DNA of 18,379 nt. It comes from CAZKXX01 sp964556705. GTDB lineage: Bacteria > Acidobacteriota > Terriglobia > UBA7540. Below the pieces are notes generated by a model. The model ran no database searches and was not told the origin of the DNA. It saw nothing but the letters and a program-made list of their open reading frames with translations. The position numbers and the translations under genes are program-made. Location of the stretch: NCBI GenBank assembly GCA_964556705.1, contig CAZKXX010000080.1, forward strand, positions 1 to 18,379, given 5' to 3'. Shown in pieces: positions 6,601-13,989 of this stretch (position 1 is the first letter of the stretch; each line of letters starts with the position of its first letter).

Positions 6601-7899
6601 TCAACCCAACTTCTTCAGCACGTCCTCGGCCGTGTGAAGGATCCGATCCACGTCGGCTTCGGTGTGGGAGAAGCCCACGCAGGCGCGTTTGAGGTTGAGG
6701 GGCATTTCGAAGACGCCGCGCTCGATGAGCCCCCGTCGGTAGCGAATGAAGCGGTCGGCGTCGTTGGCCATGAGGTCGGTGTAATTGCGGATGGGGCCCT
6801 CCATGAAATAGAGCACGTACACGGAGCCGAAGCCGGCGACGATGGCTTTGAGCTTCAGCCGCGCGGCGATTTCTGCCAGCCCTCGCCGCATGCGCTCGCC
6901 CAGTTCGAACAGGCGCGCGTGAACGTTCTCGGTTTCCATCACCTCAATCGTCGCCAGCGAGGCCGCGCAGCCCACTGCGTGGCCGTTGTAAGTTCCCGCG
7001 AAGAAGACGTCGCCGCCCGGGTTCGTGTTGAAGCGGTCCATCAGCTCGCCGCGTCCGCAGACGGCGGCGATGGGAAAACCGTTGGCCATGGCTTTGGCAA
7101 ACGTCGCCAGGTCCGGCGTGACGCCGCAGAGTTTCTGGTAGCCGCCCAGCGAGTGGCGGAAGCCGGTGATGACTTCGTCGAAAATCAGCAGCGCGCCCTG
7201 GTCGCGCGCGAGGTCGCGAAGTCCTTCGAGGAATCCCGGCGCGGGCATGACGCTGCCGATATTGTGCGGAATCGGCTCGATGATGATGGCGGCCACTTCG
7301 CCGCGGTGCGTCTGGAACACCCGCTCGACGCCGTCGAGGTCGTTGAATTCCGCGACCAGCGTGGCGTCCACGGCCTCATCGAGCATGCCGGCGGAGCCCG
7401 GGTCGCGCGCGCCGATTTTCTCCGGCGCGCTCAGCGTGTTGCGCAGCACGTAGTCGTGCCAGCCGTGGTAACAGCCCTGAAACTTGAGGATTTTCTTCCG
7501 GCCCGTCACCGCGCGCGCCAGTCGAATGGCGTGATACGTGGCTTCCGAACCCGAATTGCACAGGAGGACTTTTTCCGCGCAGGGCACGTGCTCGACGATT
7601 TTCTGCGCAAGGCGAATTTCCAGGTCCGTCGTTCCCATCCCGAACAGGTCCAGCCGGCCGACCGCTTCCGCGACGCGTTGATTCACGAAAGGATGGCTGT
7701 GGCCGAGCACGATCGGCCCGAAGGCGGCGTGGCAATCGAGATATTCGCGCCCTTCGGCGTCCCAGATGCGCGCTCCCTGCGCGCGGGTGAAGACCGGCAC
7801 GGGCGGCACCTGGCGAATCGAGGTATTGACGCCGCCGGGAACGCATCGCGCCGCGTCCTCAAACGTGGGCTTTTGCCGAATCGAAGTCTGCGGTTTCAT
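6601..7899 (-). CDS. HemL-like class-III aminotransferase (GSAM-related)
   Basis: The 432-aa protein is a PLP enzyme of aminotransferase class III, closest in style to glutamate-1-semialdehyde 2,1-aminomutase and its relatives. Visible signatures: PGGVNTSIR (21-29), CHAAFGPIVLGHSHP (56-70), the phosphate-binding SGSEAT (116-121), YHGWHDY (144-150), the cofactor-ring Asp241 in LIFDEVITGFR (238-248), the Schiff-base Lys269 in FAKAMANGFPIAAVCG (267-282) and FFAGTYNGHAVGCAAS (299-314). The Lys region differs from the usual HemL KVIGGGLPVGAYGG, so it may be a paralogue acting on another amino acid or amino sugar rather than the tetrapyrrole enzyme. ATG 7899 is preferred, with AAAGGA about 10 nt upstream; the frame also opens with a TTG at 7926. 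It follows the REC-MBL gene by 49 bp on the same strand, probably as one operon. Confidence 0.85.
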   Translation of the reverse strand: MKPQTSIRQKPTFEDAARCVPGGVNTSIRQVPPVPVFTRAQGARIWDAEGREYLDCHAAFGPIVLGHSHPFVNQRVAEAVGRLDLFGMGTTDLEIRLAQKIVEHVPCAEKVLLCNSGSEATYHAIRLARAVTGRKKILKFQGCYHGWHDYVLRNTLSAPEKIGARDPGSAGMLDEAVDATLVAEFNDLDGVERVFQTHRGEVAAIIIEPIPHNIGSVMPAPGFLEGLRDLARDQGALLIFDEVITGFRHSLGGYQKLCGVTPDLATFAKAMANGFPIAAVCGRGELMDRFNTNPGGDVFFAGTYNGHAVGCAASLATIEVMETENVHARLFELGERMRRGLAEIAARLKLKAIVAGFGSVYVLYFMEGPIRNYTDLMANDADRFIRYRRGLIERGVFEMPLNLKRACVGFSHTEADVDRILHTAEDVLKKLG

Positions 7900-7948
7900 G
7901 GAATGACGCAATCCTTTTTGTCTCAAAGGGCGGACGTTCCACGTGCGG

Positions 7949-9181
7949 TCACGGACGGATTTCGAGGCCGTCGGAGGCGGCGAGACACCGGAACGTCATT
8001 CCCTGCTCCGCCATCAGGGCGTGGCAGCGGGCGAGAATCTCGTCGAGGATGCCATCGTCGTGCATGGGGTCGTGGTGGTACAGAGCCATCTGCCGGACGC
8101 CCGCCGCGTGCGCCGAGAGCACCGCGTCCTTCCACGTGCTGTGCCCCCAGGCGCGCTTGGTAGGATACTCCTCTTCCGTATATTGCGCTTCGCGGATGTA
8201 AAGGTCCGCGCCGCGCGCGAATTCGTCCACCTCGCGGTCGCGTTTCCGGTTGTGCTCGTTGTCCCCCGTCAGCCGCCAGTAAGGTTCGTGATCGGTGAGA
8301 TACACCACGGACTTCGAGCCGTACTCGATGCGAAACGCCACGGCCAGGCCCGGGTGGTTCAGGAAGAAGTGGGAAATCTTCGTCTCGCCGAGAATCACGT
8401 CCGACCGCAGCTCGACGAACCGCAACTGGCTCTGAAGGTCCGACAGCGCCACAGGAAAATAGCTGGCGTCCATCTGGCCGGTAAAGAGTTTCTCGAGGCT
8501 CTTGTCCGCTCCGTGCAGGCTGTAAATGGTGATCTGGCTGGTGGGCAGATAAGCCGGCACGAAGAACGGAAAGCCCTGGATGTGGTCCCAGTGGGTGTGG
8601 CTGACAAACAGGTGGAGGTTCAGCGGGCGGCCTTCCGCTTCTTTCACGAGCGAGAGTCCCAATTTGCGCACCCCGCTGCCGCAATCGAAAATGAGGATGT
8701 TTTCGCCGCAGCGGACTTCCACGCAGGAAGTTTCCCCGCCGTAGCGGAGCGTCTGCGGGCCGGGCGTGGGGATCGAACCCCGCGTCCCCCAGAACTTCAC
8801 CCGGATTTCGGAGTCTTCCGAGCCCAGCGCCGCCTTCACCTTGGCGACGAGCTCCTTGACGTCGTAAGGTTTTACCAGGTAGTCGTCCGCACCGAGTTCT
8901 TTGGCCTTCTTGATGTCCGCCGGGAAGGCCTTGGCCGACGTGACGATGACGCGCAGGCCTTTCAGGGCGGGGTCCTGGCGCATCTCCTGAAGCACCGCGA
9001 AGCCGTGCAGGCCGGGCATCATCAGGTCGAGGAGCACGAGGTGGGGGTGCTCGGCCCGCATCATTCGCAGGGCCGCCTCGCCGTCCTGCGCGGTGACGGT
9101 CTGATAGCCGGCCTCGCTGAGGCACGTTTCGGCAATCAGCAGGAGGGTCGGGTCGTCGTCCACAATCAGAATTTTCGGCAT
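7949..9181 (-). CDS. Response regulator with metallo-beta-lactamase-fold output domain (REC-MBL)
   Basis: The 410-aa protein joins a complete receiver domain (3-120; acidic DDD at 8-10, phospho-acceptor Asp52 in LLDLMMP, Thr81/Ser82, Lys104) to an MBL-fold hydrolase (about 127-410). The MBL part starts with FWGTRGSIPTPGP (130-142), has metal-binding HTHWDH (195-200), His276, a TDHEP motif (296-300) and WGHSTW (346-350) near a second histidine-rich site LYHHD (367-371). The opening GTRGS.P.PG is typical of the branch with class-II cyclic-nucleotide-phosphodiesterase-like and other phosphodiester hydrolases, so a nucleotide or phosphodiester substrate is likely but not proven. It has no DNA-binding domain: phosphorylation would switch an enzyme. 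ATG 9181 with GGGA about 8 nt upstream. It is divergent from the Amt-histidine-kinase gene and cotranscribed with the HemL-like gene. Confidence 0.9.
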   Translation of the reverse strand: MPKILIVDDDPTLLLIAETCLSEAGYQTVTAQDGEAALRMMRAEHPHLVLLDLMMPGLHGFAVLQEMRQDPALKGLRVIVTSAKAFPADIKKAKELGADDYLVKPYDVKELVAKVKAALGSEDSEIRVKFWGTRGSIPTPGPQTLRYGGETSCVEVRCGENILIFDCGSGVRKLGLSLVKEAEGRPLNLHLFVSHTHWDHIQGFPFFVPAYLPTSQITIYSLHGADKSLEKLFTGQMDASYFPVALSDLQSQLRFVELRSDVILGETKISHFFLNHPGLAVAFRIEYGSKSVVYLTDHEPYWRLTGDNEHNRKRDREVDEFARGADLYIREAQYTEEEYPTKRAWGHSTWKDAVLSAHAAGVRQMALYHHDPMHDDGILDEILARCHALMAEQGMTFRCLAASDGLEIRP

Positions 9182-9195
9182 AAATATTCCCGCGG

Positions 9196-9224
9196 AGTAT
9201 AATTTGGCGGGTTTGGTCTTGCAA
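9196..9224 (-). promoter_or_regulatory. Candidate sigma70-type promoter for the REC-MBL operon
   Basis: On the - strand, TTGCAA (9224-9219) and TATACT (9201-9196) are separated by exactly 17 bp. The inferred start would leave only a very short leader before the ATG at 9181. The -10 overlaps, on the opposite strand, the -10 proposed for the Amt-kinase gene. Confidence 0.45.
9198..9203 (+). promoter_or_regulatory. Candidate -10 element for the Amt-kinase gene
   Basis: A perfect TATAAT lies 67 bp before the ATG at 9271. No strong -35 hexamer is present; the -35 position (about 9175-9180) falls on the first codons of the divergent REC-MBL gene. The followed GG-rich context resembles that of other -10 candidates in this window. 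Confidence 0.4.
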
Positions 9225-9270
9225 TCGGTTTTGCCCCCTCGAACCGGAAGCGGCTCCGGATCAGTACAAG

Positions 9271-11715
9271 ATGGAAAAGAGCTATCTGGACATCGCGTGG
9301 GTTCTTCTGTGCGCGGCCCTGGTGTTCGTGATGCAGGGCGGCTTCATGTGCCTGGAGAGCGGCCTCACGCGCGCCAAGAACAGCATCAACGTCGCTATCA
9401 AGAACCTGACGGACTTCGGCCTCTCGGCCGTGCTGTTCTGGATGGTCGGTTACGGACTGATGTTCGGAGATTCCGCCGGCGGGCTGGTAGGGCTGGCCGG
9501 CTGGTTCCACAGCGTCGGCGAGGACGGCGCGTGGCTCGCGGCGTTCTTCCTTTTCCAGGTGATGTTCTGCGCCACGGCGGCAACGATCATCTCCGGGGCC
9601 GTCGCGGAGCGGATCCGCTTCGGCGGCTACCTCATCGTCACGCTTCTGATTTCGGGGCTGATCTACCCCGTCTTCGGCCATTGGGCCTGGAACGGCATTC
9701 AGCACGGCGCGCCCGCCGGCTGGCTGAGCGCACTGGGTTTCGTGGACTTCGCCGGAGCAACGGTGGTCCACAGCGTCGGCGGCTGGGTGGCGCTGGCCAC
9801 TCTCGTCGTCGTGGGCCCGCGCGAGGGGCGCTTCCCCGAGGGCGCTCCGCCAAGAAAGTTCACGGGCAGCAACGTCCCCATGGCGGTGCTCGGCGTGATG
9901 CTGCTCTGGCTCGGATGGCTGGGCTTTAACGGCGGCAGCACGTTCTCGATCAACGGCCGCGTGGCGGGGATCCTGGCGAACACGGTGCTCGCCGGGTCCG
10001 CCGGCGCCGTCGTGACCCTCGCCGTGGGCTGGAGGCTCCGCCGCCGGCCGGACGTGATTCTGGTGATGAACGGCTCACTGGCAGGACTGGTGGCCATCAC
10101 TGCCTGCTGCCACGCGGTGGATTCGGCCTCCGCCGTCCTGATCGGAGGAACGGCGGGGCTGGTGATGCTGGCGGCGGAAAGCTTTCTCGAGTCGCGCCGC
10201 GTGGATGACGCGGTCGGCGCCGTGGGCGTTCACCTGGCCGCCGGAATCTGGGGCACGCTGGCGCTGGCGGTTTTCGGCGAAAAGGAGATTCTCGCGACGG
10301 GCCTCAGCCGTCTGCAGCAGTTTGGAATTCAAAGCCTCGGCATTCTCGTCTGCGGCGTCTGGACGTTCGGGCTGGCCTACCTCGCCCTGCGCGCTGCGAA
10401 CCGTTTCTTCCCGCTTCGCGTCACGCGCGAGCAGGAACACCTGGGACTCAATGTCTCCGAGCACGGCGCCACGACGGAATTTTACGACCTCGTCACCGTT
10501 ATGGAGAGTCAGGTGAGGACGGGCGACCTGAGCCTGCGCGTCCCCGTGGACCCGTTCACGGAAGTCGGCCAGTTCGCGGAGATGTACAACCACGTCCTCG
10601 ACACGCTGGAAGAGGCGCGCGAATACACCGGCCACATCGTCAAGACGACCACGACGCTGATTTACCGCGTCACGCCGGAGGGGACAACCGTGTTTGTGAA
10701 CCCGGCGGTGACGCGCGCCACCGGCTACGCCGCGCGCGAGCTGGCGGGACGGAACTGGTGGCGGATTCTTTATCCCGGCGACGAATTCCGCCAGGTGGAC
10801 CAGTTGTATCGCGAGCTCGAAAATGCGCCGCTGGTGAACTACGAGATGACGCTCACCACCAAAGCCGGGCAGAAGCGCGTCATCCTCTGGAACATCGTCA
10901 ACCGCTTCACGCACGACGGCCGCCTGGTGGAACTGATCGGCATCGGGGCGGACGTGACGGCGCAGCGTGAAGTGGAACGGATGAAGGAAGAATTCCTTTC
11001 CGTGGTCAGCCACGAGCTGCGCACGCCGCTCACGTCGATCCGCGGCTCGCTGGGGCTGCTGGCCGGAGGGCTGGCGGCCGGCCTCCCCGAAAAGGGCCAG
11101 CGGATGCTCGACATTGCGGTGCGCAACACCGATCGCCTGGCGCGGCTCATCAACGACATCCTGGATATCGAGCGCATCAAGTCGGGCAGAGTCCGCATGG
11201 AGCGTGCCGCCTGCGATGCCGGCGAACTGATGCAGCAGGCCGCGGAGGCCATGCTGGGCACCGCCGAGCAGGCGGGCGTGCGCATCGTCATCGAGCCGCT
11301 CGCGGCCAGGGTGTGGGCCGACCCGGACCGGATGGTTCAGACGCTGGACAATCTGATCAGTAACGCCATCAAGTTCTCTCCCCACGGCGCGACCGTCCGC
11401 CTCAGCGCGGAGCAGCAGGGCGAGATCGTCGTGTTCCAGGTCCGTGACGAAGGCCGGGGAATCCCCGCCGACAAGCTCGAAACCGTTTTCGAACGTTTCC
11501 AGCAGGTGGAAGCTTCCGACTTCCGCGAAAAGGGCGGCGCCGGGCTGGGGCTCGCCATCTGCCGCAGCATCGTGGACGGCCTGGGCGGACGCATCTGGGT
11601 GGAAAGCACCCCGGGACAAGGGAGCTCGTTCTTCGTCGCCTTGCCTGCCGCCGCTTATGAGGAAGCCAAACTCTCCCACGAAGCTCGCCGGGCCGGCAAG
11701 TCGCGGCCTGACTGA
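9271..11715 (+). CDS. Ammonium transporter-PAS-histidine kinase fusion (ammonium sensor)
   Basis: The 814-aa protein combines a full Amt/MEP channel with a kinase. Residues 1-390 are Amt: FMCLESGLTRAKN (25-37), GHWAWNG (136-142), pore histidines His167 (VVHSVGG) and His321 (GVHLAAGIWG), FNGGST (219-224) and the C-terminal LGLNVSEHG (391-399). A HAMP-like or linker helix (about 400-450) leads to a PAS domain (about 452-566), HisKA with His581 in SHELRTPL (580-587), and HATPase with N box DNLISNAIKF (693-702), G1 DEGRGIP (726-732) and G2 GAGLGLAI (756-763). All key channel and kinase residues are present. Similar fusions (for example in the anammox bacterium Kuenenia) are known as ammonium transducers rather than bulk transporters. 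No glnK/glnB gene is adjacent, unlike ordinary amtB loci. The divergent REC-MBL gene is the obvious candidate partner. ATG 9271 begins directly at the first Amt helix. Confidence 0.95.
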   Translation: MEKSYLDIAWVLLCAALVFVMQGGFMCLESGLTRAKNSINVAIKNLTDFGLSAVLFWMVGYGLMFGDSAGGLVGLAGWFHSVGEDGAWLAAFFLFQVMFCATAATIISGAVAERIRFGGYLIVTLLISGLIYPVFGHWAWNGIQHGAPAGWLSALGFVDFAGATVVHSVGGWVALATLVVVGPREGRFPEGAPPRKFTGSNVPMAVLGVMLLWLGWLGFNGGSTFSINGRVAGILANTVLAGSAGAVVTLAVGWRLRRRPDVILVMNGSLAGLVAITACCHAVDSASAVLIGGTAGLVMLAAESFLESRRVDDAVGAVGVHLAAGIWGTLALAVFGEKEILATGLSRLQQFGIQSLGILVCGVWTFGLAYLALRAANRFFPLRVTREQEHLGLNVSEHGATTEFYDLVTVMESQVRTGDLSLRVPVDPFTEVGQFAEMYNHVLDTLEEAREYTGHIVKTTTTLIYRVTPEGTTVFVNPAVTRATGYAARELAGRNWWRILYPGDEFRQVDQLYRELENAPLVNYEMTLTTKAGQKRVILWNIVNRFTHDGRLVELIGIGADVTAQREVERMKEEFLSVVSHELRTPLTSIRGSLGLLAGGLAAGLPEKGQRMLDIAVRNTDRLARLINDILDIERIKSGRVRMERAACDAGELMQQAAEAMLGTAEQAGVRIVIEPLAARVWADPDRMVQTLDNLISNAIKFSPHGATVRLSAEQQGEIVVFQVRDEGRGIPADKLETVFERFQQVEASDFREKGGAGLGLAICRSIVDGLGGRIWVESTPGQGSSFFVALPAAAYEEAKLSHEARRAGKSRPD

Positions 11716-11790
11716 TCGGAACTCCGCCGCCGAACAGGCGAGACCTGTCCCGCCGAGCCGGTCAAAGCGATTCGAAATCTCGGGGAATTC

Positions 11791-12081
11791 TTACCAGGAA
11801 CGTTTCCGGGTGCGCCGGTGTGTTTCCAGGTAAAGATCAAGTTCGTCGTCGGAGATGACGAAGCTGCTCTGGATGGGACCGCCGGCGGTTTCAGTGAGAA
11901 GCTCTCGCTGAAGTTTCTGATAGCAGATTTCCGCGCCGTCCTGGTAAGGGACGCGTTTGTCCTGGAAGGCGCGATTGGAGATGGTGAGCGTAAACTCCCG
12001 CGGCTCCGACTTCGAGGCCACGACGCGGTAGGAGTAAACCCGGCCCCGCGGTCTGACCTGAAATCCCGTGTATTGAACCAT
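11791..12081 (-). CDS. Small uncharacterised protein (96 aa)
   Basis: The soluble 96-aa product (from ATG 12081) starts MVQYTGFQVRPRGRVYSYRV and looks like a compact alpha/beta fold: two or three beta strands, a central REFTLTISNRAF strand-helix, a QDGAEICYQKLQREL helix and a terminal ISDDELDLYLETHR helix. I do not recognise a named family. A GTG nine bases upstream (12090) would add three residues; neither start has a strong ribosome site. Coding is supported by the well-formed amino-acid composition, the absence of a better competing frame, and position 65 bp after the cold-shock gene on the same strand. It converges with the Amt-kinase gene across a 75-bp gap. Confidence 0.6.
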   Translation of the reverse strand: MVQYTGFQVRPRGRVYSYRVVASKSEPREFTLTISNRAFQDKRVPYQDGAEICYQKLQRELLTETAGGPIQSSFVISDDELDLYLETHRRTRKRSW

Positions 12082-12110
12082 GGTGGCCACGCTCGCAGAG
12101 CCTCCGGGTT

Positions 12111-12140
12111 GGGCGGCTCCCGCCGTGGCGGGAGCCGCCC
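12111..12140. terminator. Perfect 14-bp palindrome after the cold-shock gene (terminator-like or dispersed repeat)
   Basis: GGGCGGCTCCCGCC (12111-12124) is repeated in inverse at 12127-12140 around GT. The structure begins 7 nt after the cold-shock stop codon and would form a very stable hairpin on either strand. There is no T-tract on either side, so it may be a transcript-end stabiliser or a member of a dispersed palindrome family rather than an intrinsic terminator. Confidence 0.6.
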
Positions 12141-12146
12141 TCGGAC

Positions 12147-12353
12147 CTAGACTTTCACGACGTTCGAAGCTTGCAGACCCTTGGGACCCTTGGTGACCGC
12201 GAACTCCACGCGGTCTCCTTCATTCAGCGATTTGAAACCTTCCGCCTGAATGGCCGTGTGATGAACGAAGACGTCATCGCCCGACTCGCGCTGGATAAAC
12301 CCGTAGCCCTTCGCGTTGTTGAACCACTTTACCGTACCTTGTTCTGTTGCCAT
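12147..12353 (-). CDS. csp: Cold-shock protein, CspA family
   Basis: The 68-aa protein is a single cold-shock domain of typical length. It begins MATEQGTVKWFNNAKGYGFI with RNP1 KGYGFI (15-20), then RNP2 VFVHH (28-32), and ends QASNVVKV. Such proteins bind single-stranded RNA and DNA as chaperones; E. coli CspA, CspC and CspE also act as transcription antiterminators. ATG 12353 starts at the family's usual N-terminus; GAGGAA (12369-12364) lies about 10 nt upstream. The frame continues open to 12428, but that part crosses a terminator hairpin and is not protein-like. A candidate promoter near 12500 would give a leader of about 140 nt, as expected for cold-shock mRNAs, and this leader contains an intrinsic terminator. 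Confidence 0.96.
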   Translation of the reverse strand: MATEQGTVKWFNNAKGYGFIQRESGDDVFVHHTAIQAEGFKSLNEGDRVEFAVTKGPKGLQASNVVKV

Positions 12354-12409
12354 TGCTGTGTTATTCCTCAATTTTTCAGATTTACTTCCTCGCTCTCGCG
12401 ACGACGCCC

Positions 12410-12448
12410 AGAAAAACAAAAAAGCCACAAAATCAGGGATTTTGTGGC
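12410..12448 (-). terminator. Intrinsic terminator inside the cold-shock leader (candidate attenuator)
   Basis: GCCACAAAATC (12424-12434) and GATTTTGTGGC (12438-12448) form a perfect 11-bp stem with a 3-nt loop. Read on the - strand it is followed by TTTTTTGTTTTT, a classic U-tract. On the + strand no T-tract follows. It lies 71 nt or more upstream of the cold-shock ATG and downstream of the candidate promoter, so it would stop transcription before the gene. Confidence 0.8.
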
Positions 12449-12496
12449 CGCCTGCGTCCCCAGGTCCTGGGTCACAAAAGCTGGTTAAGCACTATT

Positions 12497-12502
12497 AGTA
12501 TA
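12497..12502 (-). promoter_or_regulatory. Candidate -10 element for the cold-shock gene
   Basis: TATACT (5 of 6) on the - strand, preceded by a G/T-rich GGTG. No clear -35 match 17 bp upstream. Placed here, transcription would start about 135-140 nt before the ATG. A CCCAG-GTC-CTGGG mini-hairpin (12459-12471) would lie between it and the terminator. Confidence 0.3.
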
Positions 12503-12570
12503 CACCATTTCGCGCCCCTTGCGGCGGAATTCTGCGCGGCGCCGCCCGCGTGGCCGCACGGCGGCATCTG

Positions 12571-12579
12571 TGGCACAAT
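12571..12579 (+). promoter_or_regulatory. Candidate extended -10 for the M16 peptidase gene
   Basis: TGG-CACAAT (TGn plus a 4-of-6 -10) ends 81 nt before the ATG at 12661. The same TGn arrangement recurs before purB, and a similar -10 at a similar distance occurs before the WalJ-like gene. Confidence 0.3.
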
Positions 12580-12660
12580 GGGTTCTCAGGCGACGGGTTC
12601 TCACTCCTCTCCGGAAAAACCCGCGCGCCGGGCGGCGCGCCTTCCGCCGCCAGGCAAAGC

Positions 12661-13926
12661 ATGCTGACCATCCGCAAAGATGTTCTGCCGAACGGCCTGA
12701 CGGTGCTGACCGAAGCCATGCCCTCCGTCCGCTCGGTCTCGGTCGGCATCTGGCTGCGCACCGGCTCGCGCCAGGAGCGCGAAGCCGAAAACGGTCTCAC
12801 GCACTTCATCGAGCACATGCTGTTCAAAGGCACGCGGAACCGCTCGGCGGAGGAAATCGCGCGCGCCGCAGACTCGATTGGCGGCCACCTCGACGCTTTC
12901 ACGGCCAAAGAGTGCACCTGCTATTCCATCAAAGTCCTCGACGAACACCTTCCGCGCGCCGTGGACATCCTCTCCGACCTCGTCCTCAACCCGCGCTTCG
13001 CGCCCGATGACATCGCCAAAGAACGCCAGGTGATTCAGGAAGAGATCAAGATGGTCGAGGACTCTCCGGACGACCTGGTGCACGAGATTTTCACGCAGAC
13101 CTGGTGGCGCGGGCACGCGCTCGGCCGGCCCATTTTGGGGACTCGCCGCACCGTGCGCGGCTTCGAGCGCGCCGAGGTTAAGGACTATTACCGGCGCCAC
13201 TACGTGGCGGGAAATTTCCTGGTGGCTGCCGCGGGCAACCTCGACCACGAGCGCGTCGTGGAGCTGGTGGCGAAAGAGTTCGGCGCGCTGCCTGCGCGGC
13301 CCACTCCCGCCCAGGGCCCCGCGCCCCTGCCGCACCCGCACCTCAAGATGCGCCGCAAGAAGGAACTCGAACAGGTCCATCTCTGCCTGGGCTCGCCGTG
13401 CTACCCGCAGACCGACCCGCGCCGCTACGCCGCCTACATCCTGAACACCGTACTGGGCGGCGGCATGAGCTCGCGGCTCTTTCAGAACATCCGCGAAAAG
13501 CGCGGCCTCGCTTACGCCGTCTTCTCTTCGCTCAACGCCTACCGCGACACCGGCTGCCTGAGCGTTTATGCCGGCACCGGCACCGCCGGCGCGCGCGAAG
13601 TGGTCAAGCTGGCTCTGGCGGAATTCCGGGCGCTCAAGGAATCTCCGCTCACTCCCGAAGAGCTGGCGCGCGCCAAGGACTATCTGAAAGGGAGCCTGCT
13701 GCTGGCGCTCGAATCCACCATGAGCCGCATGTCAAACCTGGCCCGCCAGGAGATGTATTTCGGCCGCTCGATTTCGCTCGATGAAATCGCCGCGGGCGTT
13801 GACGCCGTCACGGCGGAAGACGTGCAGGCCGTAGCCCGCGATTTCTTCACCCCCGATCGCCTCGCCCTCACCGTCCTCGGCCCTGAAAACCATCTCAAGT
13901 TCACCCGCGCCGACCTGGAGTGCTGA
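12661..13926 (+). CDS. M16-family zinc metallopeptidase (pitrilysin / processing-peptidase type)
   Basis: The 421-aa protein has the inverted zinc motif HFIEH (His48, Glu51, His52) followed by the third ligand Glu128 in QEEIKMVED, the normal 76-residue spacing. It starts in the family manner (LPNGLTVLTEAMPSVRSVSVGIWL). The second, inactive-type half contains the LGGGMSSRLFQNIREKRGLAY signature region with its conserved Arg and Tyr. The length suits the short, PqqL/mitochondrial-processing-peptidase-beta-like bacterial members, which usually cut small peptides or misfolded fragments. There is no signal peptide from ATG 12661, so it is predicted cytoplasmic. The frame is open to 12550, but the extra 37 residues are low-complexity and contain the probable promoter, so ATG 12661 is chosen. 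The WalJ-like gene follows on the same strand with its own promoter candidate. Confidence 0.92.
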   Translation: MLTIRKDVLPNGLTVLTEAMPSVRSVSVGIWLRTGSRQEREAENGLTHFIEHMLFKGTRNRSAEEIARAADSIGGHLDAFTAKECTCYSIKVLDEHLPRAVDILSDLVLNPRFAPDDIAKERQVIQEEIKMVEDSPDDLVHEIFTQTWWRGHALGRPILGTRRTVRGFERAEVKDYYRRHYVAGNFLVAAAGNLDHERVVELVAKEFGALPARPTPAQGPAPLPHPHLKMRRKKELEQVHLCLGSPCYPQTDPRRYAAYILNTVLGGGMSSRLFQNIREKRGLAYAVFSSLNAYRDTGCLSVYAGTGTAGAREVVKLALAEFRALKESPLTPEELARAKDYLKGSLLLALESTMSRMSNLARQEMYFGRSISLDEIAAGVDAVTAEDVQAVARDFFTPDRLALTVLGPENHLKFTRADLEC

Positions 13927-13989
13927 GCGCGCTCCGGCGTGCCGCGCCGCGATTTTCGGATTCCCTGCTGCCCTGCTGGACTCCTGGCG

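Noticed and set aside
8767..8782. tRNA T-arm lookalike on the - strand (CGGGGTTCGATCCCCA)
   Set aside because: It encodes part of the conserved GTRGSIPTP segment of the REC-MBL protein, and no anticodon or acceptor stem surrounds it.
6634..9202. Long + strand open frames opposite the aminotransferase and REC-MBL genes
   Set aside because: They are antisense shadows of GC-rich coding DNA: Arg/His/Val-rich, without domain motifs or ribosome sites, while the - strand frames carry full family signatures.
10075..11679. 534-codon - strand open frame opposite the Amt-kinase
   Set aside because: Shadow of the kinase half of the fusion; composition is His/Arg/Ala-rich without recognisable motifs.
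12550..12660. N-terminal extension of the M16 peptidase from 12550
   Set aside because: The segment is low-complexity, includes the likely promoter, and the family's N-terminus matches ATG 12661.
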